38,330 nt of DNA from Myxacorys chilensis ATA2-1-KO14 (GTDB lineage Bacteria; Cyanobacteriota; Cyanobacteriia; Leptolyngbyales; Leptolyngbyaceae): NCBI GenBank assembly GCA_019359275.1, contig JAHHHP010000053.1, positions 1-38,330 of the forward strand, read 5' to 3'. Below the pieces are notes generated by a model that did not search any database, had not been told where the DNA came from, and saw nothing but the letters and a program-made list of their open reading frames with translations. Positions 14,074 through 23,151 of this stretch are shown piece by piece. The stretch's first letter is position 1; every line of letters starts with the position of its first letter. Made by a program: the position numbers and the translations under genes.

Positions 14074-14298
14074 ATGCAAAACTCACGCCATGTTTCTCTA
14101 CTCACAAGCGGACAAGATCAAGTCCTAACCATTCCCCCCGAATTTGCCCTATCGGGTACAGAAGTTTTGTTACGCAAAGAAGGTCATCGGTTAATTATTG
14201 AACCCATTCCTCCTAGTTCTCTACTTTCCCTGCTGTCTACGTTGCAAGACATCACAGATGATTTTCCTGATATAGATGACGGACTACTCCCCCGATGA
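14074..14298 (+). CDS. vapB: VapB-type antitoxin (SpoVT-AbrB fold)
   Basis: A 74-residue protein from ATG at 14074, preceded by GAGG. An in-frame ATG at 13984 would add 30 residues but overlaps the end of the DUF4209-like gene and lacks a ribosome site. The N-terminal half (SLLTSGQDQVLTIPPEFALSG, then TEVLLRKEGHRLIIEP) is the beta-hairpin DNA-binding domain of AbrB/VapB antitoxins. The acidic tail (DITDDFPDIDDGL) would neutralise a PIN toxin. The adjacent vapC is broken, so the antitoxin is orphaned. Confidence 0.85.
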   Translation: MQNSRHVSLLTSGQDQVLTIPPEFALSGTEVLLRKEGHRLIIEPIPPSSLLSLLSTLQDITDDFPDIDDGLLPR

Positions 14299-14320
14299 CA
14301 TCACACTTTAGTGTCACTCA

Positions 14321-14400
14321 ATGACCTATCAGTACCTACTTGATACCAATTATTCTGTCAGATTTAATCAGGCAACCTCAAGGTCTAGTCTTCCAGCGTA
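14321..14400 (+). pseudogene. vapC: vapC PIN-domain toxin, frameshifted and truncated
   Basis: Starting 22 bases after vapB, the sequence reads MTYQYLLDTN, the N-terminal active-site strand of VapC with its first catalytic Asp. After N10 one extra T shifts the frame; in the next frame it continues ILSDLIRQPQGLVFQRI, the usual following helix of VapC. Homology stops at about 14400, where the sequence is already the antisense of the last ligA codons. The toxin is therefore dead (frameshift plus loss of about 110 residues), and ligA's C-terminal tail lies on its remnant. An extended ORF through 14524 is just ligA antisense. Confidence 0.8.
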
Positions 14401-16433
14401 TCCTCAGCTTCCAACAACGCAAGGAACTCTGCCTCCGACAACAAAGGAATTCCTAAACTCTCTGCTTTCGTCAGTTTCGATCCCGCTTCTTCACCCACCA
14501 CCACATAGTCTGTTTTTTTACTGACCGAATCAGTGACCTTCCCGCCTGCTTTTTGAATCATCGCTTTGACTTCATCGCGTTTTAGCGTCGGTAGCGTTCC
14601 AGTCACAACAAATGTTTTACCTGCGATCGCGGCTTTCTTTTCAACGATCGCGCTCCTCTCTCCTTTAAGCTGCACCCCAGCTTGGCGCAACCGCTCAACC
14701 AACTCCCGATTCCCGTGATTTTGAAACCACTGATACACCGATTGCGCGATCTCCGAGCCAAATCCATGCACCGCTTCGATTGTTTCTGGTGTAGCTTGCA
14801 ACAAGTCATCAACGCTTGGAAACTCTTGAGTCAGCGTTTGCGCATTCACACTCCCGACATGTCGAATTCCTAATCCATACAATACTCTCGACCACGGCTG
14901 AGCTTTAGAGTCTTCAATTGCTTTTACCGTTTTCTCAGCCGATTTCTTTCCCATTCGCTCTAGCGTTAACAACCGTTCAACTGTCAAATCATACAAATCT
15001 GCGACAGAGTGTACTAATCCTTGATCGACCATTTGCAACCCTAATTTCTCACCGACGCCATTGATGTCAAGTGCATCTCGACTTGCCCAGTGAATCAGCG
15101 CACCCCGCACGATCGCAGGACAAGAGCTATTAATACATCGGGTTACAGCTTCGTCATCTGGTTTGACCACCGGTTCGCCACACTCTGGGCAATGGGTCGG
15201 CATCTGATAGGGTTGCGTATTTTCAGGACGCAATTCGGTCAGCACCCGCACCACTTCAGGAATGATTTCTCCGGCTTTGCGAACAATCACCGTATCTCCG
15301 ACTCGGCAATCGAGTTCTGCGACGCGATCGCGGTTGTGCAACGTCGCCCTCGATACCGTCGTCCCGGCTAACTGCACAGGGCGCAACTCAGCAACAGGCG
15401 TGACCGCACCCGTACGTCCCACATTGACGCCAATGTTTTCTAGAATCGTCGGAGCTTCTTCGGCAGGATACTTCAGCGCGATCGCCCACCGAGGAAACTT
15501 CTGCGTAAACCCTAATTGCGCTTGCAGAGCAAACGAGTCGAGTTTGACCACAACGCCATCGGTGAGATAGCCAAGGCGCGTGCGCTCAATTGACCAGCGA
15601 TCGCAGTAGTCCTGCACGGCTTCCAGCGTCGGACACCGCTCTCGCTCAGGATTGACTCGAAAGCCCATCTGTTTTAGTAATTCGAGAGATTCCCACTGAG
15701 ATTGAGGCGGCGAAGCAACCGATTCTGGCAAGTGAAGCGTGTAGGCGAAGAAGTCTAAGTTCCGCCTGGCCACAATTTTAGAATCGAGTTGGCGCAGCGT
15801 TCCGGCTGTCGCGTTGCGAGGATTCGCAAACAAAGAATCCCCCGCTTGTTCGCGCTCTTGATTGATTTGCTCGAAGGACTTGATCGGTAAAAACGCTTCG
15901 CCCCGGACTTCTACGATCGCAGGCGGATTCTCCATACTCAGTCGCAGCGGAATCGAACGAATTGCCCTCACATTCTGCGTAATCTCTTCACCCGTGATGC
16001 CGTCTCCCCGCGTGACGCCCCGCACTAAAATACCCTTCTCGTAGGTGAGGGCGAGAGCATTGCCATCGATTTTCAACTCACACACATAGGAAAAGTCGCT
16101 GACATCTGGAGCAACTCGTCGCCAACGCTGCTCCCACGCCGCTAGTTCTTCATTCCCAAATGCATTCTCTAAACTGTAGAGCGGCACATTATGTCTGACC
16201 GACGTAAACTGACTTGCCGGACGTTCTCCGACTCGTTGCGTCGGGCTGTCGGGCGTAATTAGTTCTGGAAACTGAACCTCTAAGGTCTGCAACTCCCGAT
16301 AAAGCTGGTCATACACAGCGTCTTCCATCACAGGCGCATCTAGAACATAGTACGCATAACTCGCCTTCTGAAGCAGATCTCTTAACTCGTGTAAACGCTG
16401 CTGAACCTCTGGGGTCACTTGTACTAAGTCCAT
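14385..16433 (-). CDS. ligA: NAD-dependent DNA ligase LigA
   Basis: A 682-residue full-length bacterial DNA ligase, which seals nicks in replication and repair using NAD+. Domain Ia (residues about 1-70, with YYVLDAPVMEDAVYDQLYREL) binds NMN. The nucleotidyltransferase domain has catalytic Lys121 in CELKIDGNAL, followed by RGDGITGEEITQNVRAI. The OB fold is followed by a four-cysteine zinc finger (CPECGEPVV..CINSSCPA, about 410-435), helix-hairpin-helix repeats (GVGEKLG, GFGSEIA) and a C-terminal BRCT domain (GKTFVVTGTLPTLKRDEV). The last residues, AEDTLED, coincide with the antisense of the vapC remnant, so the tail may have been replaced by recombination. It is essential and presumably functional. 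Confidence 0.97.
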   Translation of the reverse strand: MDLVQVTPEVQQRLHELRDLLQKASYAYYVLDAPVMEDAVYDQLYRELQTLEVQFPELITPDSPTQRVGERPASQFTSVRHNVPLYSLENAFGNEELAAWEQRWRRVAPDVSDFSYVCELKIDGNALALTYEKGILVRGVTRGDGITGEEITQNVRAIRSIPLRLSMENPPAIVEVRGEAFLPIKSFEQINQEREQAGDSLFANPRNATAGTLRQLDSKIVARRNLDFFAYTLHLPESVASPPQSQWESLELLKQMGFRVNPERERCPTLEAVQDYCDRWSIERTRLGYLTDGVVVKLDSFALQAQLGFTQKFPRWAIALKYPAEEAPTILENIGVNVGRTGAVTPVAELRPVQLAGTTVSRATLHNRDRVAELDCRVGDTVIVRKAGEIIPEVVRVLTELRPENTQPYQMPTHCPECGEPVVKPDDEAVTRCINSSCPAIVRGALIHWASRDALDINGVGEKLGLQMVDQGLVHSVADLYDLTVERLLTLERMGKKSAEKTVKAIEDSKAQPWSRVLYGLGIRHVGSVNAQTLTQEFPSVDDLLQATPETIEAVHGFGSEIAQSVYQWFQNHGNRELVERLRQAGVQLKGERSAIVEKKAAIAGKTFVVTGTLPTLKRDEVKAMIQKAGGKVTDSVSKKTDYVVVGEEAGSKLTKAESLGIPLLSEAEFLALLEAEDTLED

Positions 16434-16664
16434 CGTCCGATTCCCAACAACCTAACAGCCTAGTGTACCTGCTGCCATTCGCTTTGCGACGCTCAAAGAG
16501 TAGCTCTACTCTGCCCGAAAAGCTCAATCTTAAGAGATAGAAAGAAACGCCAGGCTTTTGCAATGATTGAGAAGAGTATGTAGCATCGCGATGTACCGTA
16601 TTCGGGTTGGGGTAGGAAAGGCGCAAATGATACGCTCTATGACTGACAGTCAGAATGCGGCAAC

Positions 16665-16693
16665 TTGATTCTTTCGACAAACCTCCGTATAAT
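16665..16693 (+). promoter_or_regulatory. consensus promoter for the 79-aa protein gene
   Basis: TTGATT (16665-16670), a 17-base spacer and a perfect TATAAT (16688-16693) give one of the best sigma70-type promoters in the window. Predicted start about 16700, leaving a leader of about 160 bases before ATG 16863. Confidence 0.75.
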
Positions 16694-16728
16694 TACAGAT
16701 AGTTTGACTTCAGTTTCACGAGTAATTC

Positions 16729-16795
16729 AGGGATGATAGCCCAATCGGTTAAAGGCATCATGTTTTTACTCAGATTGCTAGTGCTGGCTATCCCT
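16729..16795 (+). promoter_or_regulatory. leader RNA with two mutually exclusive helices
   Basis: In the leader of the 79-aa gene, AGGG..ATAGCC (16729-16741) can pair with GGCTATCCCT (16786-16795), ten pairs with an ATG bulge. The same ATAGCC, extended as ATGAT-A-GCC (16733-16741), can instead pair with GGCATCAT (16754-16761), eight pairs with one bulged A. The two folds cannot coexist, as in riboswitches and attenuators. I do not recognise a known riboswitch class. Confidence 0.5.
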
Positions 16796-16862
16796 AAATC
16801 CTAGTGATGGTTCTGCTTGTACAACAATTCTGGCTTCCTAATTATTCACGAGGGTGTGATTT

Positions 16863-17102
16863 ATGAATTTTAACTGGAGCAATCTATCGGGCAATCCCTC
16901 TAAAATTGCGCAAAACGCTAATGATGAGACAGACCGATATGACGCAGACTGCAATCATCTAGATGCCGACATTGAAGTGGCTGGCGCGATCGATGCCTTT
17001 GTCAGCCTAGAAGACGTTGTTCCTGGTGCAGATTGGGCAGAAGTATTAGCCGCTGCTTGGGGTATGCCTTATCCGTCTTCTGCCGAAATCCCCGATCGCT
17101 AG
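16863..17102 (+). CDS. 79-aa conserved-looking hypothetical protein
   Basis: An acidic 79-residue protein from ATG 16863, with GAGG ten bases upstream. It is rich in Asp and Ala (DRYDADCNHLDADIEVAGAID), with one cysteine and a WAEVLAAAWGMPYP C-terminal half, and lacks membrane segments. No domain recognised. The strong promoter and structured leader upstream suggest abundant or regulated expression. It ends eight bases before the convergent HAD phosphatase gene. Confidence 0.65.
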   Translation: MNFNWSNLSGNPSKIAQNANDETDRYDADCNHLDADIEVAGAIDAFVSLEDVVPGADWAEVLAAAWGMPYPSSAEIPDR

Positions 17103-17110
17103 CGTCTCTC

Positions 17111-17827
17111 CTAAAGTAATTTTTGAATTGGCACAGCGTTAAGAACCTCCCATAAAGAGAGCGCGGCAAAGTCAGGAACCACAAGCGAAGCGCCAACCGC
17201 GTAGAGATTTGTCGGAGTCTGAGATGAAGCAATTCCAACGGTTGGAATTTGTGCAGCGACAGCAGAGCAGACGCCGGAAGGCGAGTCTTCAAACGCGATC
17301 GCAGCACTAGCATTCAGCCCAAACGTCTCTAGCGCAAACTGATAGGGAGCCGGATTAGGCTTACCAACTCCTAACTCTTCCGACAGAATCACCCGATCGA
17401 AGGTTTGATCAAGCTTCAGAATTTCTAGCATAAACTGCACATTTGCCCGTGGAGCATTCGTGACAACCGCTTGCTTCAGATGATGGGCGCTTGCCCAAGC
17501 AATCACATCCTGCAACCCAGTCATTGCCGGAAGTTGCGTCGCTAATTCTCGAAATCGGGCTTCTTTTTGCTGGGCAAGGACAATGCCTTCCGCAACCGTC
17601 AGATGAGGCAGTAGATCCGCTACGATCGCAGGATTTAACTTTCCTGTTATGCGTTGCTTATAAAATGACTCATCGATCGCAATATCGAATGGTTGCAATG
17701 CTTCTGCCCACGCTTGAAAGTGAACAGGGTCTGTATGCGCGATCGTGCCATCTAGATCGTACAGAATAGCGGCGAGATCAGAGATCTGAGCCAACACCGA
17801 AGCCACCGCGTTAGTAGAAGATTGCAC
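17111..17827 (-). CDS. HAD superfamily phosphatase, beta-phosphoglucomutase-like
   Basis: A 238-residue HAD subfamily IA hydrolase. Motif I is YDLDGTI with nucleophile Asp24 and acid/base Asp26; motif II is VVTNAP; motif III Lys lies in GVGKPNPAPYQFALE; motif IV is AFEDSPSGVCSA. The alpha-helical cap (residues about 37-100) resembles beta-phosphoglucomutase and sugar-phosphate phosphatases. Likely a cytosolic phosphatase or mutase acting on a sugar phosphate; the substrate cannot be told. The start is GTG at 17827, with GAAGG seven bases before it. It is convergent with the 79-aa gene. Confidence 0.9.
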   Translation of the reverse strand: MQSSTNAVASVLAQISDLAAILYDLDGTIAHTDPVHFQAWAEALQPFDIAIDESFYKQRITGKLNPAIVADLLPHLTVAEGIVLAQQKEARFRELATQLPAMTGLQDVIAWASAHHLKQAVVTNAPRANVQFMLEILKLDQTFDRVILSEELGVGKPNPAPYQFALETFGLNASAAIAFEDSPSGVCSAVAAQIPTVGIASSQTPTNLYAVGASLVVPDFAALSLWEVLNAVPIQKLL

Positions 17828-17903
17828 AAGATTGCCTTCAAGATTTGACTTTAGCTTTCAGTTTTGAGAGGAACGGGTTTGCCCTCGCCCTAGCAAAACA
17901 ACC

Positions 17904-18533
17904 CTAATGCTCAAAAACTCCCTGATACTGCAATATATCTAACTGGGCGAACGTTGGCAAACATCCAAAACAATCCTGCGCCAGTTCCCACCGCTCTTCC
18001 CGCTTCAGCATCTCAATTAGCGTTTGACGAGCGCTAAGCAAGTAGCGCACATCGTTCGCCGCGTAGCTCAACTGAGCATCTGATAGATTAGCCGCATTCC
18101 CCCAATCTGAACTTTGAGCGCTCTTATCTAGCTCAACGCCTTCCAACTCCTGCACTAAGTCTTTGAGTCCGTGACGAGGAGTATAGGTACGTGCCAACTT
18201 GCTAGCAAGCTTGGTACAAAAAATAGGATTAACCAGAATTCCTAAGTGGTAGCGCAGTGTTGTAATGTCAAATCGCGCAAAATGAAAAACTTTTGTAACC
18301 GTTGGAGCTTCTAGAAGTTGCTTCAGGTTGGGGGCTTCTGTTTGCCCGCGCACAATGCGAATCACAGAAACTCGATCAGCAGCATCACACAGTTGAATCA
18401 GACATAAGCGATCGCGCTGAGGAAGCAGACCCATCGTTTCGGTATCAACCGCGATCGCGTCTGTTTGTAAATAACTATCTAGCAATTCGGGGGGCAAGTC
18501 GCGATCGTAGCGATAAAATTCTTTTGGCTGCAT
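17904..18533 (-). CDS. RNase D-like 3'-5' exonuclease
   Basis: A 209-residue DEDDy exonuclease domain. Exo I is VDTETMGL (Asp30, Glu32), Exo II is HFARFDITTL, and Exo III is SYAANDVRYLL, with the Y-x3-D signature of the RNase D subfamily. It lacks the HRDC domains of E. coli RNase D, like the short cyanobacterial versions, so it may act on tRNA or small-RNA 3' ends with other factors. I chose ATG at 18533 (MQPKEF) rather than the TTG two codons earlier. No strong ribosome site. Probable role in RNA 3' processing. Confidence 0.9.
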   Translation of the reverse strand: MQPKEFYRYDRDLPPELLDSYLQTDAIAVDTETMGLLPQRDRLCLIQLCDAADRVSVIRIVRGQTEAPNLKQLLEAPTVTKVFHFARFDITTLRYHLGILVNPIFCTKLASKLARTYTPRHGLKDLVQELEGVELDKSAQSSDWGNAANLSDAQLSYAANDVRYLLSARQTLIEMLKREERWELAQDCFGCLPTFAQLDILQYQGVFEH

Positions 18534-18611
18534 GGGCAAGCGATGGGGATGAGAAAGACTTGATGATTAGGATACTTCAATCTAAATCGTCAATTCACCC
18601 CCATGCCGGAG

Positions 18612-19235
18612 TTACTGTTTGATAAAGATTTGAGTGAAGTAATATTCTCCTTTAACATTCTTGCTGACGCCTACACCCGTGACTGTATATTGACCTTCAA
18701 TATTATGGCGATGCCCACTACTCGTTAACCAGCCTTGAACCGCTTTTGCTCCCGGATTGTCGTAGCCCATGTTGTAAGCCACATTTTCGGCAGCGGCGCG
18801 ATAGAAGCCGCGTTTGACAGTGTTTTTGACTCGTTCATCTGAGTTTTGATCTACTGAGTCTTCCACCGGGAAGATTACTGCCTTCTGAATTGTTTTCTGA
18901 ATGCCTTTAACTCGATTCTCGAATCCCGCGTGCCCCATTGGAATGACCTTGTTCGCCATCTCCTTGCTGTGTTCTCGCGCTTTCTTGGCCAATTGAGCGT
19001 CCCATGTTAGGGCTTTCAGCCCTCGCTTAGCTCGATACCCATTGATTTGCTGAAAGATATCCTGTTCGATAGACCCTGTTGTAGGACCAGCTACAACAGA
19101 ATTGGGCGGCGGAGCAGGGGGATTAGCCTGAGCGATTACGCTCGAAGCGGCAGATTGAGCATACGCAATATTATTTCCTCCTAAAATAATTGTTACTAGA
19201 CCGAGCAGTACACTACCAGAAAGGGACTGTTGCAT
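18612..19235 (-). CDS. secreted CAP-domain (SCP/PR1) protein
   Basis: A 207-residue protein from ATG 19235, chosen because AGGAGG precedes it; an in-frame start at 19277 has none. An N-terminal signal peptide (GSVLLGLVTIILGGNNIAYA) is followed by a Pro/Ala linker and a CAP domain (about 70-205): NGYRAKRGLKALTWDAQLAKKAREHSKEMA, MGHAGF, AENVAYN and SSGHRHNIEG. The His-Glu-His residues of the CAP cavity are present. Bacterial CAP proteins are exported and of unknown biochemistry, often peptidase-like or lipid-binding. It is probably in the cell wall or periplasm. Confidence 0.92.
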   Translation of the reverse strand: MQQSLSGSVLLGLVTIILGGNNIAYAQSAASSVIAQANPPAPPPNSVVAGPTTGSIEQDIFQQINGYRAKRGLKALTWDAQLAKKAREHSKEMANKVIPMGHAGFENRVKGIQKTIQKAVIFPVEDSVDQNSDERVKNTVKRGFYRAAAENVAYNMGYDNPGAKAVQGWLTSSGHRHNIEGQYTVTGVGVSKNVKGEYYFTQIFIKQ

Positions 19236-19694
19236 CCCACTTCCTCCTAACAAACCATGCCTTAAGACAGATAACACGACTTAGGGCGATCTTAATAGTG
19301 ATATATGCGACAAAAGTCCTGTGAAATTACTGATTCTTTATATTTTTTTCATAGAAATAGGACTATGTTAGAGATTTTCGTGAATCTAAAAAATTTAATT
19401 ATTTTTATAAAAATTACTTATCTATCTGCATATTCATAAGATCTGGTTTTGCTATATAAAGGGAAATAAATAAATTCTAATCAAATTGCTTCTAAGAGGC
19501 GTGATTCAAACGTGATTCAAAATAGTACACAACTTGAATTTGTCGCCTTTCCTTGCATAGCCCTTATCCCCCATCTCGCGTAAACGAAGAAGATAGCAAT
19601 CGCGTTCTGCCCGCCGCTCTACCATGGTGCGGAAACATCTAGGTAACAGAAGTTTTAACCATCAGTTTTAACTGTTGAAAGAAATTGTCAGCCT
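19236..19694. other. AT-rich intergenic region
   Basis: About 460 bases between the CAP gene start and the glycosyltransferase end. The part near 19320-19480 is very AT-rich and probably holds the CAP promoter. The 11-mer CGTGATTCAAA is tandemly repeated at about 19500-19521. No coding frame or RNA gene is evident. Confidence 0.5.
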
Positions 19695-21287
19695 CTACAG
19701 CGCTGGACGCGGATACGGCTTCACAAGAGTTGTCCCCTGAAACACATGAAATCGCTCGACAATTACGCCCCCACGACGCAACGGCACATCACCTAGCTTT
19801 GTAAACTGCTGAAAGTAGGGTGCATACCCCGCCGCAGAATTTTCTTGGGTTTGAAATCGATTTGACGTGATGTAGATCCCTGTTTTGCCAACCCACTGCT
19901 CCGCCGTTGACCAGAATGCAAAGCCGCGAACATCCCGCTTATCGAAACATGTCACCGGGGCCGAAGTCAGGGGCGCAATTGCCATCGCTACATGTCCAGA
20001 GAGGTGAAAGCGGTTACTAAAGACAAAATCCGCTTGGCGCAGAGCCGCGAGCATCTGAGGAGACGCGGCTAATTCTCTTCGGAGTTGTAGCACATCTACA
20101 AGTTCGACTGAGGCATCGTCCTGAGGCGTCAAAAAACCTCCAAAAACTGCATAATTTCCAGGTTTCTGAGCGATACCTGCGGTGATATGCAGCAAGACAA
20201 CCAGCATTAAGCTGACAATTGCGATCGCAGATCCAACAAGCCACCGTCTCACCGCTTTTGGATGCCGTTCTTCCCAAACCGAGGCTCGCCAACCCAGCAC
20301 CGGAGTTAGCGCTAAAAATCCTGGCATTGTCCACGAAGGCAGAATTTGCTGATAGCCTCCAATGAATGCAAAGATAAACACAACAGGCATCGAAACCCAG
20401 ATCAAAAATGGAATCACTGGGAGTCGAGGAGCCGAAATCCAAGATTTAATGGTAACTAAGCTAGAACGCAATCCGACCCACCATAAGGGAACCCCAAAGG
20501 TTGGAAATAGATAAGCCGCAGCTAACAGAGCCGTTTTGAAAACATCAGAAATACTGTAGCGACGATCAGGAACACTACGATTGCCTTGAAACCGAAAGGA
20601 TACCCAGTCGTGTTGCCAATTCCAATACAACACAGGCGAAAAGGTAATGATGAATAGAGCCAGACTCAGTAATGCCCAAGGTGACACTAACGCAACACGA
20701 TGCTGACGGCTAGTTAAACAGAATCCAACCAATCCAAACCCCAATAAGAAGCCATGATATTTGCCCAAACAGGCACAACCTACCAACAATCCTAAAATCG
20801 CTAATCGATAAGTCGGGCGATACTCAAATCCGTCTTTTGGAAAAAATTCACAAGCCGCAACCCACATCGTTAACGCCCAAAAGAACATCAATGGCACATC
20901 CGGCAGCGTGAAGGTTCCGAACACGAGTTGAAAAATGGGAACAGTAGACGCGATCGCAACTGTCAATATTCCTGCTCGTGCTGAAAAGAGGTGGAGTGTG
21001 GCGCGGTACAAAAAATACAATGTTGCCGTATAGATCAGCAAACTCCCTATCCGAATCGTGAACTGAGACACAAATCCAGTGAGCCAAACGCCTAGACCCG
21101 TCGTAAAGGCAACTAGCGGCGGATGATCAAAATAGCTCCAGTCTAAATGCTGCGTATAAATGTAATAATATGCTTCGTCAAATCCTGGCGGAAGCCAAAA
21201 CGCTATGATGCTCCGAAACAGCAGTCCCACACCCAGCAGTAATAGAATAATTTGATTCGTTCGTGTCATTGACCATTGCTTATTCAT
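19695..21287 (-). CDS. GT39-family membrane glycosyltransferase (ArnT/PMT-like), second of pair
   Basis: A 530-residue polytopic inner-membrane protein with about 10-12 hydrophobic helices. The first periplasmic loop carries the PMT/ArnT motifs: GFDEAYYYIYTQHLDWSYFDHPPL, where the first Asp is the proposed catalytic residue and DHPP is the family signature. Such enzymes transfer a sugar from a polyprenyl phosphate donor to lipids or proteins on the outer side of the membrane. The C-terminal soluble domain is about 130 residues. It lies eight bases after the related gene upstream, so the two are one operon. The donor and acceptor are unknown. Confidence 0.9.
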   Translation of the reverse strand: MNKQWSMTRTNQIILLLLGVGLLFRSIIAFWLPPGFDEAYYYIYTQHLDWSYFDHPPLVAFTTGLGVWLTGFVSQFTIRIGSLLIYTATLYFLYRATLHLFSARAGILTVAIASTVPIFQLVFGTFTLPDVPLMFFWALTMWVAACEFFPKDGFEYRPTYRLAILGLLVGCACLGKYHGFLLGFGLVGFCLTSRQHRVALVSPWALLSLALFIITFSPVLYWNWQHDWVSFRFQGNRSVPDRRYSISDVFKTALLAAAYLFPTFGVPLWWVGLRSSLVTIKSWISAPRLPVIPFLIWVSMPVVFIFAFIGGYQQILPSWTMPGFLALTPVLGWRASVWEERHPKAVRRWLVGSAIAIVSLMLVVLLHITAGIAQKPGNYAVFGGFLTPQDDASVELVDVLQLRRELAASPQMLAALRQADFVFSNRFHLSGHVAMAIAPLTSAPVTCFDKRDVRGFAFWSTAEQWVGKTGIYITSNRFQTQENSAAGYAPYFQQFTKLGDVPLRRGGVIVERFHVFQGTTLVKPYPRPAL

Positions 21288-21295
21288 CTGCCTGC

Positions 21296-23047
21296 TTATT
21301 GAATGGGAACTCGCACAAGTTGATACACCCCTGCTGCTTGAATCAAGTCATACTGTCCCGATGGGATAGCCGCTTGCAAGGCTTTTGAGGTTGTAATCAT
21401 CAAAATTGAAGACGACCTTGGGCGCGATTGGTGCCAAGCTCCAGAGGAGCGCAGTTCTGCAAGATAGGGCTGGATTGCTCGAGTCCGGTTGAGAAACGTA
21501 ACGGGTTGACCTGTGTAGAACACCAAACTGGGCTTCTCAAACGAATCGGTTGCCATGACGATCGCTTCATCGCGGCGAACATGAGCCACCGTTTCGGCAA
21601 GTTGCCTTAGAGGAAGCTGACGTTCTTGATCAACAATCTCAAACGCAGGCGTGATAAAAAATACAAGAAATGCCGCGATCGCGACAAAATTGACGTTCCA
21701 AAACCAGTTCATCTGACGGCGGAAGATCAGCACTAACCCTGCGATCGCATTGCCAAACCAAACGATCGCGCCAATCATCGGTAATCCTGCTGCTCCAAGC
21801 GCCCGTCCTAAGTTAGGCATCGCCGGATCACTCATGAGCCATTGCGGACTGTATAGCGCGCCAATCCCTAAGACAACGCTAAAAATAAGACTAGTATAAA
21901 CACTAAATTTTAACCAGAACGATTGTTTGTTTTGATCCATCTGTTGCTGCCACCACAACGCCACTAAGATTGCAGCCGCAGGAATTGACGGAAGCGAATA
22001 GGTAATATATTTAGTGACTGCGATCGTAAAAAACGTCAGAACTGTTGCAAACCAAATTAGAGCAAATAATCCGAACTGCCCACTGCGATCCGGCTCTCGC
22101 CATTGTTTGCGTTGGACAACACTCGCAATTGCAGCAGGTAACGTCAGCGACCAAGGCAAAAACCCAATCAACACGATGAGCAGATGAAAGTACCACGGCC
22201 CTGAATGCTGATTCACTACGCTAGTAAAGCGCTCAACATTATGCATGCCAAAAAATGAATTAACAAAGGCTGAGCCATTTGCCAGATAGACCAACACATA
22301 CCACGGCAACGTGATTAGAACAAATACGATCGCGCCCCCCATAACCTTCATTTCCCGCAGACCAGCGCGTAGATTTCTCACGCAGAATAGGAAAATCAGG
22401 ACGATCGCGCTCGGTAGCACAACACCTACAGGACCTTTAGTCAAAACCGCCAGCGCCATCAAACTGTAGAACACAAAATACCAGCGAGTTTTGATCCGGT
22501 CGAGAGGCTGCACATAGCCCATAAAAAATGCCAGCAGCGAGCCGCCGAAGCACAGATTTAGCAGCATGTCGGAGTAGCCCAGTCGCCCAAAGAAGAGCAT
22601 CTCCAAATTGAGAGCGACAATGGCAGAACCGAGATAGGGAAGCAGATTAGGCGATGCAACAGAATCTTTGATGCGGTTTTTGCCATCAAGATTTTTAGCA
22701 ACAACCTGTAGAACGTAAAAGCAAATTCCGATTAATAGCGTTGCCGCGATCGCAGAGGGCAACCGCGCCGCCCAGGCGGTCGTACCGAACGTTTGGTATG
22801 CGATCGCCATATACCAATAGATTAATGGAGGCTTGTCAAACCGAGTGACCCCATTAAAGTAAGGCGTAATCCAATCTCCTGTGACCGTCATTTGCCGCGC
22901 TGCTTCTGCAAACAGTGGCTCCGTCTCATCGAGCAACCCCGTTGCGTCTAGCCGATGAAAAAACACAAGCCAACCTAAAAACCCGATCCAGACGAATGGC
23001 AGAACGCGAACAATCGCCGGATGTTTCAATAGTTTCGCAGAGTTCAA
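21296..23047 (-). CDS. GT39-family membrane glycosyltransferase (ArnT-like), first of pair
   Basis: A 583-residue polytopic protein of the same superfamily: LLDETEPLFAEAARQM (first loop, catalytic acidic residues), VTRFDKPPLIYW (the xKPP signature of ArnT), and about 12 hydrophobic helices followed by a periplasmic C-terminal domain. ArnT enzymes add aminoarabinose to lipid A, but cyanobacteria use other acceptors, so the target may be a lipid, polymer or glycoprotein. The apparent start is TTG at 23047; no ATG occurs in the first 50 codons. It is translationally tied to the following gene (eight-base gap). Confidence 0.9.
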   Translation of the reverse strand: MNSAKLLKHPAIVRVLPFVWIGFLGWLVFFHRLDATGLLDETEPLFAEAARQMTVTGDWITPYFNGVTRFDKPPLIYWYMAIAYQTFGTTAWAARLPSAIAATLLIGICFYVLQVVAKNLDGKNRIKDSVASPNLLPYLGSAIVALNLEMLFFGRLGYSDMLLNLCFGGSLLAFFMGYVQPLDRIKTRWYFVFYSLMALAVLTKGPVGVVLPSAIVLIFLFCVRNLRAGLREMKVMGGAIVFVLITLPWYVLVYLANGSAFVNSFFGMHNVERFTSVVNQHSGPWYFHLLIVLIGFLPWSLTLPAAIASVVQRKQWREPDRSGQFGLFALIWFATVLTFFTIAVTKYITYSLPSIPAAAILVALWWQQQMDQNKQSFWLKFSVYTSLIFSVVLGIGALYSPQWLMSDPAMPNLGRALGAAGLPMIGAIVWFGNAIAGLVLIFRRQMNWFWNVNFVAIAAFLVFFITPAFEIVDQERQLPLRQLAETVAHVRRDEAIVMATDSFEKPSLVFYTGQPVTFLNRTRAIQPYLAELRSSGAWHQSRPRSSSILMITTSKALQAAIPSGQYDLIQAAGVYQLVRVPIQ

Positions 23048-23151
23048 GAGTCAACCATTCCTAGTGGGGGACGTGTGCGCTGAACAGCCACAAGGCAACA
23101 TCTTAATCTGATTTGCTGCGATTAGCGCTTTGCACAACTCCGAAGGAAACG

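Noticed and set aside
14321..14524. Complete 67-aa protein downstream of vapB
   Set aside because: Beyond residue 10 the frame is shifted relative to VapC and then is ligA antisense.
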